Positions 55,171 through 64,000 of a DNA stretch of 64,000 nucleotides are shown piece after piece. The position numbers and the translations under genes were made by a program. The stretch lies in contig NZ_KB903437.1 in NCBI RefSeq assembly GCF_000379765.1, positions 62,001 through 126,000 of the forward strand, given 5' to 3'. Source of the DNA: Flexithrix dorotheae DSM 6795 (GTDB taxonomy: Bacteria; Bacteroidota; Bacteroidia; Cytophagales; Flammeovirgaceae). The notes beneath the pieces are model-generated. The model searched no databases. It saw only the letters and a program-made list of their open reading frames with translations, and had not been told where the DNA came from. Numbering within the stretch: position 1 is the stretch's first letter; every line of letters begins with the position of its first letter.

Positions 55171-56928
55171 TTACTTATTGATGGCTTGTAAAATTATTTC
55201 CAGGTTTTCCTTTCCGGTAGCTTCTACAAAATTCACAAAATAATTCACAGAAGGGGAAATTACATCCAGTAGCAGATGCGGAAAAAGTCCCAGAATTATG
55301 GTCATAATAGCTAATGGCACAAACATGATAAGTTCTCTGGAGGAAAGATCAGTTAACTGATCAACTGCCAGATCTTTTTGAGCCCAGAAATTTCCCAGAT
55401 ACATTCTTTGCAAAGTCCATAAATAATAAGCCGCACCCAAAATTAATCCCAATGTAGAAACTATAGCCATCCAGATGGGTATAAGTCCATTGGCACTCTC
55501 AGATTTGAAAGCGCCAAGGAATACAAATAATTCTGCAACAAATCCTGAAAAACCAGGTAATCCCAAAGAAGCAAAAAAGGCAACCATTACCATAGCGGAA
55601 TAAACTGGCATTTTGGAAATCAAACCTTTGTAATTTTCTATTTCCAGATTGTGAGTTCTGTAATAAACTACTCCGGCTACCAAAAACAGCATAGCAGAAA
55701 TAATACCGTGGCTGAACATTTGGTAGATTGCTCCATTAATGCCCTCAGTGGTTAAGGAAGCAATACCCAGCATCACAAATCCCATGTGTGAAACTGAAGA
55801 ATAGGCAATCAGTTTTTTCAAGTTATGCGTGCCCAAGGCTACGAATGCGCCATAAACAATGGCAATTACCCCAAATAAACCAATCCACCAGGAGAAATAA
55901 ATCGCCCCTTCCGGGAAAATACTGTAGGGAATTCTCAATATGCCATACCCTCCTATTTTCAACAATATTCCGGCTAGCACTACTGAAATTGCAGTAGGGG
56001 CCTGAACGTGTGCATCGGGTAACCAGGTGTGTACCGGAACAGCGGGTAGCTTAATGGCAAATCCAATGAATAATAGCAGGAAGGCAATCAGCCGGGCATT
56101 TTCTCCGAAAAAGGAAGTAATTTCTCCTTTGAAAAAAATGCTGCCCGGAATATAATTTTCCGCATCCATCATGGCAATGAGACTAAAAGTTCTCACCAGG
56201 TTTTCAGGTTTGATCTGATCTACTTTTAGCATTTCCTGAACCTGCTCCACATTTTCAGTAGTGACATTTTCAACACTTTCCGTTAACCCTATTTTTACAG
56301 CAGTTGCAGCCGGGTCTATCACCGAAGTGTATAACCCAATCATTACAATCAGGATAAAGATAGATCCCAGCAAAGTATAAATAAAAAACTTAATAGAAGC
56401 ATATTCTCTTCTTGGTCCTCCCCAAATGCCTATCAGAAAGTACATGGGTAAAAGCATGAATTCGAAGAAAAGATAGAAAAGGAAAAAATCCAGTGCCATA
56501 AAACATCCCATAATGGTAGCACTTAGCACATTGAATAAAGCAAAGAACCCTTTTCTTTTATGACTAATTTCGAATGAGGAAATTGCCCCAATTACCATTA
56601 CAATGGCAGTAAGTAATACCATTGTACTGTTGAGTCCATCTAAACCCAGGAAATACTGAATTGAAATAGTACCCAGGGTTCCCAGATCAAGGTGGAGCCA
56701 TTGGTGATTTTCCACCAGCTGAAAATTACCCTGATTATTTATTCCTACAGGAGCACCAGCCGACCAGTCCAGTTTCAGCATGACCAAAATGGACAAAATG
56801 AGTTGAACAACTGTAGTGCCCAGTGTAATCCATTTTAAACTTCCATTAAGTGACTTTGGAAGTAAAAGGATAACAATTGCTGCTATCAGCGGGACAAATA
56901 TGAGTAATGAAAGTAAAGATTCACTCAT
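55171..56928 (-). CDS. nuoM: NADH-quinone oxidoreductase subunit M
   Basis: 585 residues, longer than the E. coli protein (about 509). The excess lies in a loop of about 70 residues near 195-265, including an ESVENVTTENVEQVQEMLKV stretch. Core motifs are FYLFFEFMLLPMYFLIGIWGG, KLPAVPVHTWLPDAHVQAPT and KKLIAYSSVSHMGFVMLGI. Proton-pumping antiporter-like subunit of complex I. Its start overlaps the nuoL end by 8 bases, indicating translational coupling. Confidence 0.95.
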   Translation of the reverse strand: MSESLLSLLIFVPLIAAIVILLLPKSLNGSLKWITLGTTVVQLILSILVMLKLDWSAGAPVGINNQGNFQLVENHQWLHLDLGTLGTISIQYFLGLDGLNSTMVLLTAIVMVIGAISSFEISHKRKGFFALFNVLSATIMGCFMALDFFLFYLFFEFMLLPMYFLIGIWGGPRREYASIKFFIYTLLGSIFILIVMIGLYTSVIDPAATAVKIGLTESVENVTTENVEQVQEMLKVDQIKPENLVRTFSLIAMMDAENYIPGSIFFKGEITSFFGENARLIAFLLLFIGFAIKLPAVPVHTWLPDAHVQAPTAISVVLAGILLKIGGYGILRIPYSIFPEGAIYFSWWIGLFGVIAIVYGAFVALGTHNLKKLIAYSSVSHMGFVMLGIASLTTEGINGAIYQMFSHGIISAMLFLVAGVVYYRTHNLEIENYKGLISKMPVYSAMVMVAFFASLGLPGFSGFVAELFVFLGAFKSESANGLIPIWMAIVSTLGLILGAAYYLWTLQRMYLGNFWAQKDLAVDQLTDLSSRELIMFVPLAIMTIILGLFPHLLLDVISPSVNYFVNFVEATGKENLEIILQAINK

Positions 56929-58960
56929 TAATTAAGTAGATCAATAAACAAATAAAACCAAATAAAGTCCAGGCAAAATAGGACTGGACTTTTCCTCCCT
57001 GAAAAGATCGGGTTAAGTTTCCGGTTTTTCCGGAAACCATTACCATAAAATTTACAAAGCCATCTACAATATATTTATCTACCCAGGCTATGATGTGGGC
57101 AAAAATCACATTGAATAAAGCAAGTTTATTTACAATTCCATCGATAATAGAAAGATCGAAAGTTTTCAGTTTTTCAGCAATCAGAATGCTGTTTTTCACC
57201 AATACCCTTTCATAGAAACTATCCATATACCAGAAGTTCAGGGATAATTTATAAGCAAAAGAAGATTTGGGAAACAGCGATTGTTTTAAGTTGTAAAGCA
57301 CTCTATTTCCATACACCAGCCAGGCAAGTCCAAGGCCGGAAATGGCTAGTGAAGCAGAAATTACTTCTACCAATAATTTTTGACTATGGTCAATGACTAA
57401 GTTTCCTTTAAAGGTAGCCAGCAACCATCCATTTTCCCCATCAAACGGATTAAGAGAAAATACAAACCCTATGGATAAAAAACCTAAAATCACTAAGGGT
57501 AATTTCATTTCCCAGGAAATATCCTGAATATAATTTCCGGCATCTTTTATTTTATCTTCCAAATTGAATTCACCAAAGAATACCATGATCAATTGCCTTC
57601 CAACATAAAAGGCGGTGAATAAAGCAGATAAAAATCCGAAAAGCGGAATCAGGTAGGCTGCCCCACCATATTCACTGGCAAAACTATAAGCCCCAACCAG
57701 AATCGCATCCTTTGAAAGAAATCCTGAAAATAAAGGCAAGCCTGCTAATGCCATAGCTGAAAATAAATAAGCGATAAAAACCACAGGTATCTTTTTACGC
57801 AAACCACCCATATTCCTCATATCCTGTGGATCGAAATGTGCTTTGGTGTCGTGCTCCACCTGATGCATCACATGGATTATCGCTCCAGCGGATAAAAACA
57901 AACAGGCTTTAAAAAAAGCATGAGTAACTAAATGAAATAAAGATGCCCCAACAGTGCCTACTCCAATGCCCATCACCATATATCCCAGTTGGGAAATGGT
58001 GGAAAAAGCCAGTACTGCTTTAATATCATTTTGGGAAAGCGCTGCATAGGCAGCCATAAATGCAGTGATTGTCCCTATAGCGGCAATCACAATTTGTACT
58101 TCTGGTGTAAAAATGAAAGCAATTCTTGCCAGCATATAAACACCGGCAGCTACCATAGTAGCTGCGTGAATTAAAGCTGAAACCGGAGTGGGTCCTTCCA
58201 TAGCATCAGGCAACCATACGGACAAAGGAAACTGAGCAGACTTTCCAATTGCTCCGCAAAACAATCCCATCCCGGCAAGGCTGATGAGTAAGTACTGGCT
58301 GGCAAAGTCAACAGCATATACCCCGGAAAAATGTTTAGAAGCGATTATACCTAAATCGGTATTTTGAAATAAAGCAAATAATGACAAAATCCCTACTAAA
58401 AAACCTGCATCCCCTATTCTATTCACTAAAAACGCTTTTTTACTTGCTTTTAAGGCAGCAGGCTTTTCCTGCCAGAAGCCAATTAATAGATAAGAAGATA
58501 CCCCAACTAATTCCCAGAAAATATAGATGAATATGATGTTGTTGGTAAGGATTATTCCCAACATGGAAAAAGTAAAGAGACCGAGGTAGGCAAAATACCT
58601 TGGAAAATTTTTATCCCCTTTCATATACACCAGGGAGAATAAATGCACCAAACCAGAGACCAGAGTAACTACCACCAACATAATTGCAGCCAGTTTATCA
58701 ATATTGATTCCGATAACAAAGGCGTTTGTCTGATGGGAAAACCATTCGAAGTGGGTAAGTGTACTGCCCTGATTCAGCCAAACCTGATAAAAAACATAAA
58801 GGGAAAGCAATGCGGAAAAAGCCAATACAGCTGTAGCCAAAATACCAGATTTTTTTTCCAGTTTCTTCCCAAAAAAAATCAGGAGTAAAAATGAAAAAAG
58901 TGGCATTAGGGTAATTCCCGTTGCGATTATAGCAATATCGTTTGTTTGAGCTCCTTCCAA
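56921..58960 (-). CDS. nuoL: NADH-quinone oxidoreductase subunit L
   Basis: 679 residues with about 16 membrane helices and a C-terminal amphipathic segment, as in NuoL. Motifs: YIFWELVGVSSYLLIGFWQEKPAA, KSAQFPLSVWLPDAMEGPTP and KAVLAFSTISQLGYMVMGIG, then a VTHAFFKACLFLSAGAIIH block. The distal proton-pumping subunit of complex I. Starts 18 bases after the nuoK stop. Confidence 0.95.
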   Translation of the reverse strand: MEGAQTNDIAIIATGITLMPLFSFLLLIFFGKKLEKKSGILATAVLAFSALLSLYVFYQVWLNQGSTLTHFEWFSHQTNAFVIGINIDKLAAIMLVVVTLVSGLVHLFSLVYMKGDKNFPRYFAYLGLFTFSMLGIILTNNIIFIYIFWELVGVSSYLLIGFWQEKPAALKASKKAFLVNRIGDAGFLVGILSLFALFQNTDLGIIASKHFSGVYAVDFASQYLLISLAGMGLFCGAIGKSAQFPLSVWLPDAMEGPTPVSALIHAATMVAAGVYMLARIAFIFTPEVQIVIAAIGTITAFMAAYAALSQNDIKAVLAFSTISQLGYMVMGIGVGTVGASLFHLVTHAFFKACLFLSAGAIIHVMHQVEHDTKAHFDPQDMRNMGGLRKKIPVVFIAYLFSAMALAGLPLFSGFLSKDAILVGAYSFASEYGGAAYLIPLFGFLSALFTAFYVGRQLIMVFFGEFNLEDKIKDAGNYIQDISWEMKLPLVILGFLSIGFVFSLNPFDGENGWLLATFKGNLVIDHSQKLLVEVISASLAISGLGLAWLVYGNRVLYNLKQSLFPKSSFAYKLSLNFWYMDSFYERVLVKNSILIAEKLKTFDLSIIDGIVNKLALFNVIFAHIIAWVDKYIVDGFVNFMVMVSGKTGNLTRSFQGGKVQSYFAWTLFGFICLLIYLINE

Positions 58961-58978
58961 GTCAGGGTTTAAGTAAAT

Positions 58979-59284
58979 TTATCCTTTTAGTTCCTTAATA
59001 TCATCCAGATCAGCTGATTGGAAAAAATGGTAAACCTTTAAAATAATGGCGAGCCCCACAGCCGCTTCGGCTGCAGCAATTACAATGACAAATAACGAAA
59101 ACATTTGTCCCTGAATTAATTGGGCATCGTATTGTGAAAAGGCTACAAGGTTAAGATTGGCGGCATTAAGCATTAATTCTATACCCATAAGGACAACAAT
59201 TGCATTTTTTTTAACCAAAACAACCGTTAATCCAATGCAAAATAATGCGCCACTTATGTATAAAAAATGCTCAATGGGAATCAT
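58979..59284 (-). CDS. nuoK: NADH-quinone oxidoreductase subunit K
   Basis: 101 residues from ATG at 59284; a TTG start at 59296 is less likely. Three membrane helices and the conserved VVLMGIELMLNAANLNLVAF with the membrane-embedded glutamate, then AAAEAAVGLAIIL with the second. Links the quinone module to the antiporter-like subunits. No nuoJ or other nuo gene precedes it: the next gene upstream at 59527 is unrelated, so the complex I genes are split in this genome. Confidence 0.93.
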   Translation of the reverse strand: MIPIEHFLYISGALFCIGLTVVLVKKNAIVVLMGIELMLNAANLNLVAFSQYDAQLIQGQMFSLFVIVIAAAEAAVGLAIILKVYHFFQSADLDDIKELKG

Positions 59285-59526
59285 GTTTCCAGCCAAATTT
59301 ATTTTCGTTTTTCAGTATTTTCCTGAAAAATTGCACAAATATAGCTGTTTAAATGATATTTCGCAGGTAAGTAACTGAATTCCATTCTGGATAAAACTAA
59401 TTAGATATACAATGGCTCATTATCAAACATTTAAGTCAATTTTTAACCTATAATTGTTTTGCCCAAAACCCGGATCAAAATAATTTGAAGAGGATATCAT
59501 TCAGGTACTTTTACAATCAAGTGAGA

Positions 59527-60549
59527 TTATTTGATAAACAACAGGCTTAGGCTTGTCTCCAGAATTTCTCCCATGTTTTTACATTTCAAAAATGTATTAA
59601 ATTTATAATGATTGGCAAGATCGTTTTTAAGTATATTTATGTTATCCGAAGTGGATAATGTATCTGCTTTCATGGCTCTGAGCAAACTACTTATCTTGTG
59701 TTCAGAAGTTTTGAGTCTGTTCCCCATCATGGATCTTTCTTCCTTTTGGTATTGAATCACCGTCTCAGGAATCATGGCCTCAATTCCCATTTTGATAATG
59801 GGATTATTTTGCTTGAAATATTGGGGTAAATAAATAGACTTTCTGCCTTCATAGGATTGTTGGTCAAAATCAATAGCCCTCAATTTGAAGTCGGTTTCTT
59901 CAAAATCAGGGGTTACTACTACTACATAATTACTGGAATGCATATCCCCCAATAGCCGAACAAAACACCTTTCATTAAATTTGACAAACTCCTTCCCCAT
60001 CCTGATTTTATTAATTTTCGGATCGTCAAGATATTCCTTAATAAACTGATCTCCTGGTAAGCCAGAAATGTGCTCTTCAATTAGAGTTTGTTCGTGCACC
60101 AGATAACTGATTCTGTTTGGGGAAAGGATATCTTCCAGTTCCAATCCATACACCCTGGAAGCATCCGCCTGCTTAATGTAGAAATAATCGAAATTGTCAT
60201 TTAATTTATTGACTACCCTCACCCTGAATGGTTGAGTGTTTCCGTAAGTGCAAATATCAACACGCTCTATGTATAAATGCTTCATTACAGAAGTATCTCC
60301 ACTTGCTTTTAGGATCGCATAGATTTTTTTTAAGTCGAGATATATTATTTCCCGATCAGAGTGGGAATAAATAACTGTTTTCCAGAGTGTATCTTCTCCC
60401 AGGTGGTCATAAAGGGGAATGGCACTTTCAAATCTGGTTAAATCTTTATAATGGATGGGAATTTCCAAATACCTGTTGTAGCGTAAAAGGAACTGAGTAA
60501 GCCCAGCAGAAATTTTATAAGTTATTTTCTTTTTTTTGATAATAGCCAT
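59527..60549 (-). CDS. hypothetical protein with kinase-like catalytic-loop motif
   Basis: 340 residues from ATG at 60549; the frame extends to 60576. No signal peptide or membrane helix. LLGDMHSSNYVVVV (about 199-212) resembles the G-D-x-H-x-x-N catalytic loop of phosphotransferase/kinase folds. It is followed about 25 residues later by LRAIDFDQQSYEGRK, resembling the metal-binding Asp segment. A YFYIKQAD strand upstream could carry the ATP-contacting lysine. No family name is recognised, so a divergent small-molecule or protein kinase is only a suggestion. The gene stands alone between nuoK and a divergent nucleoid-protein gene. Confidence 0.5.
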   Translation of the reverse strand: MAIIKKKKITYKISAGLTQFLLRYNRYLEIPIHYKDLTRFESAIPLYDHLGEDTLWKTVIYSHSDREIIYLDLKKIYAILKASGDTSVMKHLYIERVDICTYGNTQPFRVRVVNKLNDNFDYFYIKQADASRVYGLELEDILSPNRISYLVHEQTLIEEHISGLPGDQFIKEYLDDPKINKIRMGKEFVKFNERCFVRLLGDMHSSNYVVVVTPDFEETDFKLRAIDFDQQSYEGRKSIYLPQYFKQNNPIIKMGIEAMIPETVIQYQKEERSMMGNRLKTSEHKISSLLRAMKADTLSTSDNINILKNDLANHYKFNTFLKCKNMGEILETSLSLLFIK

Positions 60550-61004
60550 AACCTGATATTTGCTACAATTAGGCAAGCCTGATTCGCTTCCATACTATTA
60601 TTACATTTTCGGAAATTGAGTAAATCTATAGCTTTTAATTTCCTCCCCCTTTCCCCCTCCAAAGGGGGAAAATAGACTTTTCCCTTCTGGAGGGGATACA
60701 GGGGAGGTTTTTGGGTTACTATTATAATCTGTCCAAGATCAATTCTTGACAGAAAAGCGTAGAAATGTCAATTTTGCCCTTTAGTATGATTCGCCTCTTT
60801 GAAACCTTTAATTTATTTGATAAAATTAAATATTATATTTCAATAAGTACCACTACTTTCTAAAATGAGTATTTTCATCTTATAATCAAATGGTTATGGT
60901 ATTAATTAGATATATTTATTTCCGATTGATTACAAAGGAAAGGATATATTCCGGATAGATATTTAGAAAATTTGGCAATTCACCCGCTAACCAATTTTTT
61001 ATTA
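60550..61004. other. divergent spacer with a C-rich/G-rich hairpin
   Basis: About 450 bases between the kinase-like gene and the nucleoid-protein gene. Besides the hairpin repeat at 60642-60707 nothing is recognised; both promoters should lie here. Confidence 0.55.
60642..60707. repeat. REP-like C-rich/G-rich hairpin
   Basis: A 66-base imperfect hairpin. The left arm has CCTCCCCCTTTCCCCCTCC and AAAGGGGGAAAA, the right arm TTTTCCCTTCTGG, AGGGGATACAGGGGAGG. Each arm also folds on itself. The same CCTCCCC start and GGGGAGG end occur in the short palindrome at 2111-2140, pointing to a dispersed family. Confidence 0.65.
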
Positions 61005-62060
61005 ATGATAGATTTTAAGAATACTGAAATTGAACAACTGGCCGTACATTATGTAGGAAATCCTGCACAAGACCAACCTTTGAAACTATCAAATGAACCC
61101 TTGAGGTTTTCTGATGATATGGTTTACAATCTGTTGATCAATTATTTTTTTAAACCTTTCAAATCAGAAGAAGTTTACCAGTTTCATCATGATGATGACA
61201 TTAGCCTGAATGAAGTTTTTGCTTCCTGTTATGCGATTTTTTCCAACCAGGAAAAGTTCTTTGAGCAATCCAGAATAATTGCGGATATTTTATATAGAAG
61301 TACTGATCATCCGCAGGTAAAAAGTGGAGAGATGTTTATAGCTTATTTTTCAGGTACACAACTGGAAGGGGAAGAAATTGATGCCATCGGAATATTTAAA
61401 GCTGAAAATAAAGACACCATCCTCAAGGTTTTCCCGGAAGAAAATGGATTTGGAATAGATCACGAAGAGGGAATTAATATAAATAAGCTGGATAAGGGTT
61501 GTATAGTCTTTAACTTGGAAGCTGAAACCGGGTATAAAGTAGCTATCGTGGATAATTTGAAAACAAATGGGGAAGCCATATATTGGAAAAAAGATTTCCT
61601 GGGACTTCTGCACAAAGAAAACAATTTTACCCATACTCAAAGTTATCTGCAGTTGTGTAAAGGATTTTTTGAAGAAGTTTATAATGAGGAAAATGGTGTG
61701 GACAAGTCAGCACAAATTATGAAGATAAACCAATCAAAAAATTACTTTAAAGATGCCAATACATTTAAAGAAGAGGTTTTTGAACAGGAAGTGATGCAGG
61801 AACAGGAAATTATTGAAGCATTTAAAGATTATAAGGAGTCGTATCAGGAAACTGAAGAATTTAAATTACCCGACAAAGATCAATTTCAAATTTCCAAACA
61901 GGCAGTTAAGTCCCAGCAAAAATTTTTCAAAAGTATTTTAAAACTTGATAAAAATTTCCATGTATATATTCATGGCGGAAGGGATTTAATAGAAAGAGGT
62001 TTTGATGACCACAAGAAAATGAAATATTATAAAATCTATTTTAATGAATTGTTACCATAA
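61005..62060 (+). CDS. NdpA/YejK-type nucleoid-associated protein
   Basis: 351 residues from ATG at 61005; a TTG 33 bases upstream is less likely. The layout fits the 37-kDa nucleoid-associated protein family: IDFKNTEIEQLAVHYVGN at the start, GEMFIAYFSGTQLEGEEIDAIGIFK (quoted as a block) and DKGCIVFNLEAETGYKVAIVD in the middle, VYIHGGRDLIERGFD near the end. E. coli YejK is bound to the nucleoid; its biochemical role is unclear. No partner gene is adjacent. The assignment rests on overall layout, so moderate confidence. Confidence 0.75.
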   Translation: MIDFKNTEIEQLAVHYVGNPAQDQPLKLSNEPLRFSDDMVYNLLINYFFKPFKSEEVYQFHHDDDISLNEVFASCYAIFSNQEKFFEQSRIIADILYRSTDHPQVKSGEMFIAYFSGTQLEGEEIDAIGIFKAENKDTILKVFPEENGFGIDHEEGININKLDKGCIVFNLEAETGYKVAIVDNLKTNGEAIYWKKDFLGLLHKENNFTHTQSYLQLCKGFFEEVYNEENGVDKSAQIMKINQSKNYFKDANTFKEEVFEQEVMQEQEIIEAFKDYKESYQETEEFKLPDKDQFQISKQAVKSQQKFFKSILKLDKNFHVYIHGGRDLIERGFDDHKKMKYYKIYFNELLP

Positions 62061-62077
62061 TTAAAAGTTAGGAATTA

Positions 62078-63382
62078 TTACTGGTTACACAATGCCGCAA
62101 GAGGCTTTTTAGCCTGAGAAAAACCCAGCGAAAGAGACTTTTTCAAATCCTCACAACTCAGATTCTGATTTTTTAAGGAGTGGTAAGTTAATCCTCTGTT
62201 ATAATAATAAGTAGCATTTCCCGGGTCATAGCCAATAGCCGAACTAAAATCAGTTAGTGCATTATTAAAGTCCTTCAGTTTATAATAGGTTCCTCCCCTG
62301 CTGGCATAAACTTTGGCCCAGGAAGGATCAAGCCGGAGAGCTTTGGTAAAATCCGCTACTGCTTTATTATATTTTTCTAATTTTTGGTGAGCCAATCCCC
62401 TATTGTAATAAGCTTCAATATTTGTATTATCCAGGCTAATGGCTTTGGTAAAATCTTCTAAAGCTCCCAGATAATCTTCATTTTCATATTTGGCATACCC
62501 ACGATTGATATACGCTGAAGGAAAAGCTGTTTCACTATCAATGGCATTGTCCAGCATTTTGATAGCGTTTGAATTATTTTTTCCTATAAGTGCCATATTA
62601 TATAAAGCCAGGCTGTTTTCCGGATCAATTTCCAGGGCTTTGTAAAAATCCTGAATTGCCAAATTTTCTTTATTAAACTTTTGATAGGCAATTCCACGGT
62701 TAACATAAAAATCAGAATTTCCGGGATCAAGCTCCAGGGCCCTGGAAAAATCTTCAATTGCTCCGTCCCTGTAATTTATTTTCATTTTGGCCTGCCCGAG
62801 ATAATTAAATATTTGAGCATCCTGAGTACCTAAAGTCATAATGGAACTAAAACCATTGGCAGAATCACCTCCGAAGTCCCCGCTTTTAAAATAAACTGCA
62901 TTTGTTTCATTATCGGGAGTATGAAGAAGCATCTCAAAATCTTCAATTGCAAGCGGGTAATTCTCTAATTGGAAATGAGAAATAGCCCTTCCAAATAAGG
63001 CCTCTTTGGTATAGCCATTCCAACCAAACGGCATATTTTTTAAAACCACATTGTAATCTTTCACTGCGCTGACATAATCCTCCAAACCTTCAAAGCAGGA
63101 CGCTCTCATATAATATAGGTTTTTGTTGTTGGCATTTTTCTCTAATGCCATATTGATGAGGGGAAGAGCGGATAAAAATTCCCCTTTATCTATAAATTTT
63201 TCAGCATTTCTGGTAAGCTTCTCTACCTGTTTCTGATTGGAAATTTTGGTGAGTGGATAATAGTTTTCCTGGGTGTTGGTGCTATTATTTTGAGCTATTG
63301 CCGAAAAAAATAATGAACCAAAAAAGAATAGAAGTGTTAATAACTTAACGTTGTAACAAAAGGATTTATAACAAGAATTCAT
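62078..63382 (-). CDS. secreted tetratricopeptide-repeat protein
   Basis: 434 residues. Signal peptide (about 1-30, ending SAIAQ), then about ten TPR units. The clearest are AIEDFSRALELDPGNSDFYVN, AIQDFYKALEIDPENSLALY, ALEDFTKAISLDNTNIEAYYN and AVADFTKALRLDPSWAKVYA, each with the W-x-G-Y-A-F-A-P-type pattern. The last, NLSCEDLKKSLSLGFSQAKKPL, resembles a Sel1-like cap. Such proteins bind partners in the periplasm; no partner is suggested by the neighbours. Convergent with the nucleoid-protein gene across a short gap. Confidence 0.8.
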   Translation of the reverse strand: MNSCYKSFCYNVKLLTLLFFFGSLFFSAIAQNNSTNTQENYYPLTKISNQKQVEKLTRNAEKFIDKGEFLSALPLINMALEKNANNKNLYYMRASCFEGLEDYVSAVKDYNVVLKNMPFGWNGYTKEALFGRAISHFQLENYPLAIEDFEMLLHTPDNETNAVYFKSGDFGGDSANGFSSIMTLGTQDAQIFNYLGQAKMKINYRDGAIEDFSRALELDPGNSDFYVNRGIAYQKFNKENLAIQDFYKALEIDPENSLALYNMALIGKNNSNAIKMLDNAIDSETAFPSAYINRGYAKYENEDYLGALEDFTKAISLDNTNIEAYYNRGLAHQKLEKYNKAVADFTKALRLDPSWAKVYASRGGTYYKLKDFNNALTDFSSAIGYDPGNATYYYNRGLTYHSLKNQNLSCEDLKKSLSLGFSQAKKPLAALCNQ

Positions 63383-63574
63383 TGTAACTAAATTGATTAA
63401 TTAACAAGGAAGTTTGTAGCGTTTGGTAGATTTAGATTAGAGTGGTTTAACCAAATTTAACTTTTGTAAATTTACTATCCTAAAATATTGGTATTTTTTG
63501 TGTTATTGTATATTTTAGAAACAAAATTTTGGGAAACAAACTCAAACTTCACCTAATACTTAAATTACTAAAAA

Positions 63575-63769
63575 ATGGAATCATTAATTATTTGGGCTGT
63601 TATATTTATCTTAGGATTTTTATTTACCACCCTACTTTATATTTTCTTTACAAAAAGGGCTATTCCTAATCCTGAAGAAATGGAAGGGTTTATCAATGCC
63701 ACCAGGGGAAAATTTCAATCACCTGAAGAAGCTTTTTATGTAATGAAATCGGATGAAAGAGTAGCATAA
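63575..63769 (+). CDS. small single-pass membrane protein
   Basis: 64 residues: ESLIIWAVIFILGFLFTTLL, an N-terminal membrane helix (about 3-25), then a positively charged turn (FFTKRA) and a short soluble tail NPEEMEGFINATRGKF. Orientation by the positive-inside rule puts the tail in the cytoplasm. No family recognised. The ordered helix-then-charged-tail design and a plain ATG support a real gene. Confidence 0.55.
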   Translation: MESLIIWAVIFILGFLFTTLLYIFFTKRAIPNPEEMEGFINATRGKFQSPEEAFYVMKSDERVA

Positions 63770-63931
63770 CTCCATATAGTTTTTAGAGAAGTTTGCTAAG
63801 TTTCATTTCTTGTTTAATTTCGTTGGTTTTAAATTGCAATAAGTATTCTTATTTCACTTTGAAGAAATAAAAATACATCCTAACGTTCATAGGGTAACTT
63901 TTAGAATTCAGGATTTTTTTACCTGTTTAGA

Positions 63932-64000
63932 ATGATAAAGCCAACAAGACTTATTTCAATTCTTATTTATGTAGGTGCAATGTCTGGTTTGATAATGTTA
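63932..64000 (+). CDS. truncated gene start, probable membrane protein (3' end off the window)
   Basis: ATG at 63932 opens a frame to the window end, reading MIKPTRLISILIYVGAMSGL. After a basic N-terminus the sequence is hydrophobic, fitting a signal or membrane helix. Only 23 codons are visible, so no family can be assigned. Confidence 0.4.
   Translation, partial: MIKPTRLISILIYVGAMSGLIML

Overview
The window is 64 kb of an AT-rich (roughly one third GC) chromosome from a Bacteroidota bacterium, most likely order Cytophagales. The grounds are a type IX secretion (Por) C-terminal domain protein, DUF4905, DUF4175, DUF5687 and Big_5-type lipoproteins, the KLSTS form of the MetRS signature loop, lipoprotein signal peptides, weak Shine-Dalgarno signals and one good TAnnTTTG promoter element. 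Genus cannot be fixed from the sequence. No tRNA, rRNA, CRISPR array, prophage or intact insertion sequence was seen.

Layout. 1-5.4 kb: a truncated NfeD-type membrane protease, a DUF4905 protein, a LysM/DPBB-like protein, a membrane-anchored pentapeptide-repeat protein and a tiny T9SS-tail-only secreted protein. 5.4-6.4 kb: a gene-free spacer with a 22-24 bp tandem array. 6.4-17.2 kb: a surface-polysaccharide locus with a broken Wzm-type exporter remnant, a Wzx-like flippase, an FkbM methyltransferase, three glycosyltransferases, a NodU-type carbamoyltransferase and a HisH/HisF/WbpG-type sugar amidation trio. The trio should turn an N-acetyl group of a sugar into an acetamidino group. The HisF-like partner lacks the aspartate that is catalytic in histidine synthesis. 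17.2-29.3 kb: a beta-helix lipoprotein, a SNF2 helicase, recA, an orphan OppB-type permease, metG, a 42-residue coiled-coil ORF and a TPR protein.

29.3-41.7 kb looks origin-proximal. Five perfect TTATTCACA DnaA-box 9-mers plus near matches lie at 29.4-29.7 kb, and a perfect 16-bp parS palindrome sits directly upstream of mnmG (gidA) at 33.9 kb. The following minus-strand run holds ybeY (apparently frameshifted at a T9 tract), an RsbW-like ATPase, a DUF4175 protein, a peptide-binding lipoprotein and exodeoxyribonuclease III. 41.8-49.9 kb is mostly plus strand: ComF, a DUF5687/ABC-ATPase exporter pair, several lipoproteins and membrane proteins, and a methyltransferase. 50-59.3 kb, minus strand: an S10 serine carboxypeptidase, an Atg22/UMF1-type MFS protein and a split complex I cluster nuoKLMN. 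59.5-64 kb: a kinase-fold-like protein, an NdpA-type nucleoid protein, a TPR protein, a small membrane protein and the start of a truncated gene.

The most unusual non-coding signals are: (i) two copies, 34.5 kb apart, of a structured element whose first hairpin shows compensatory base changes; (ii) a 161-bp imperfect palindrome at 4 kb; (iii) the tandem hairpin array at 5.7-5.9 kb; (iv) the origin-like cluster with parS; (v) a perfect dyad upstream of recA. All functional calls are from reading the sequence; no database search was run.
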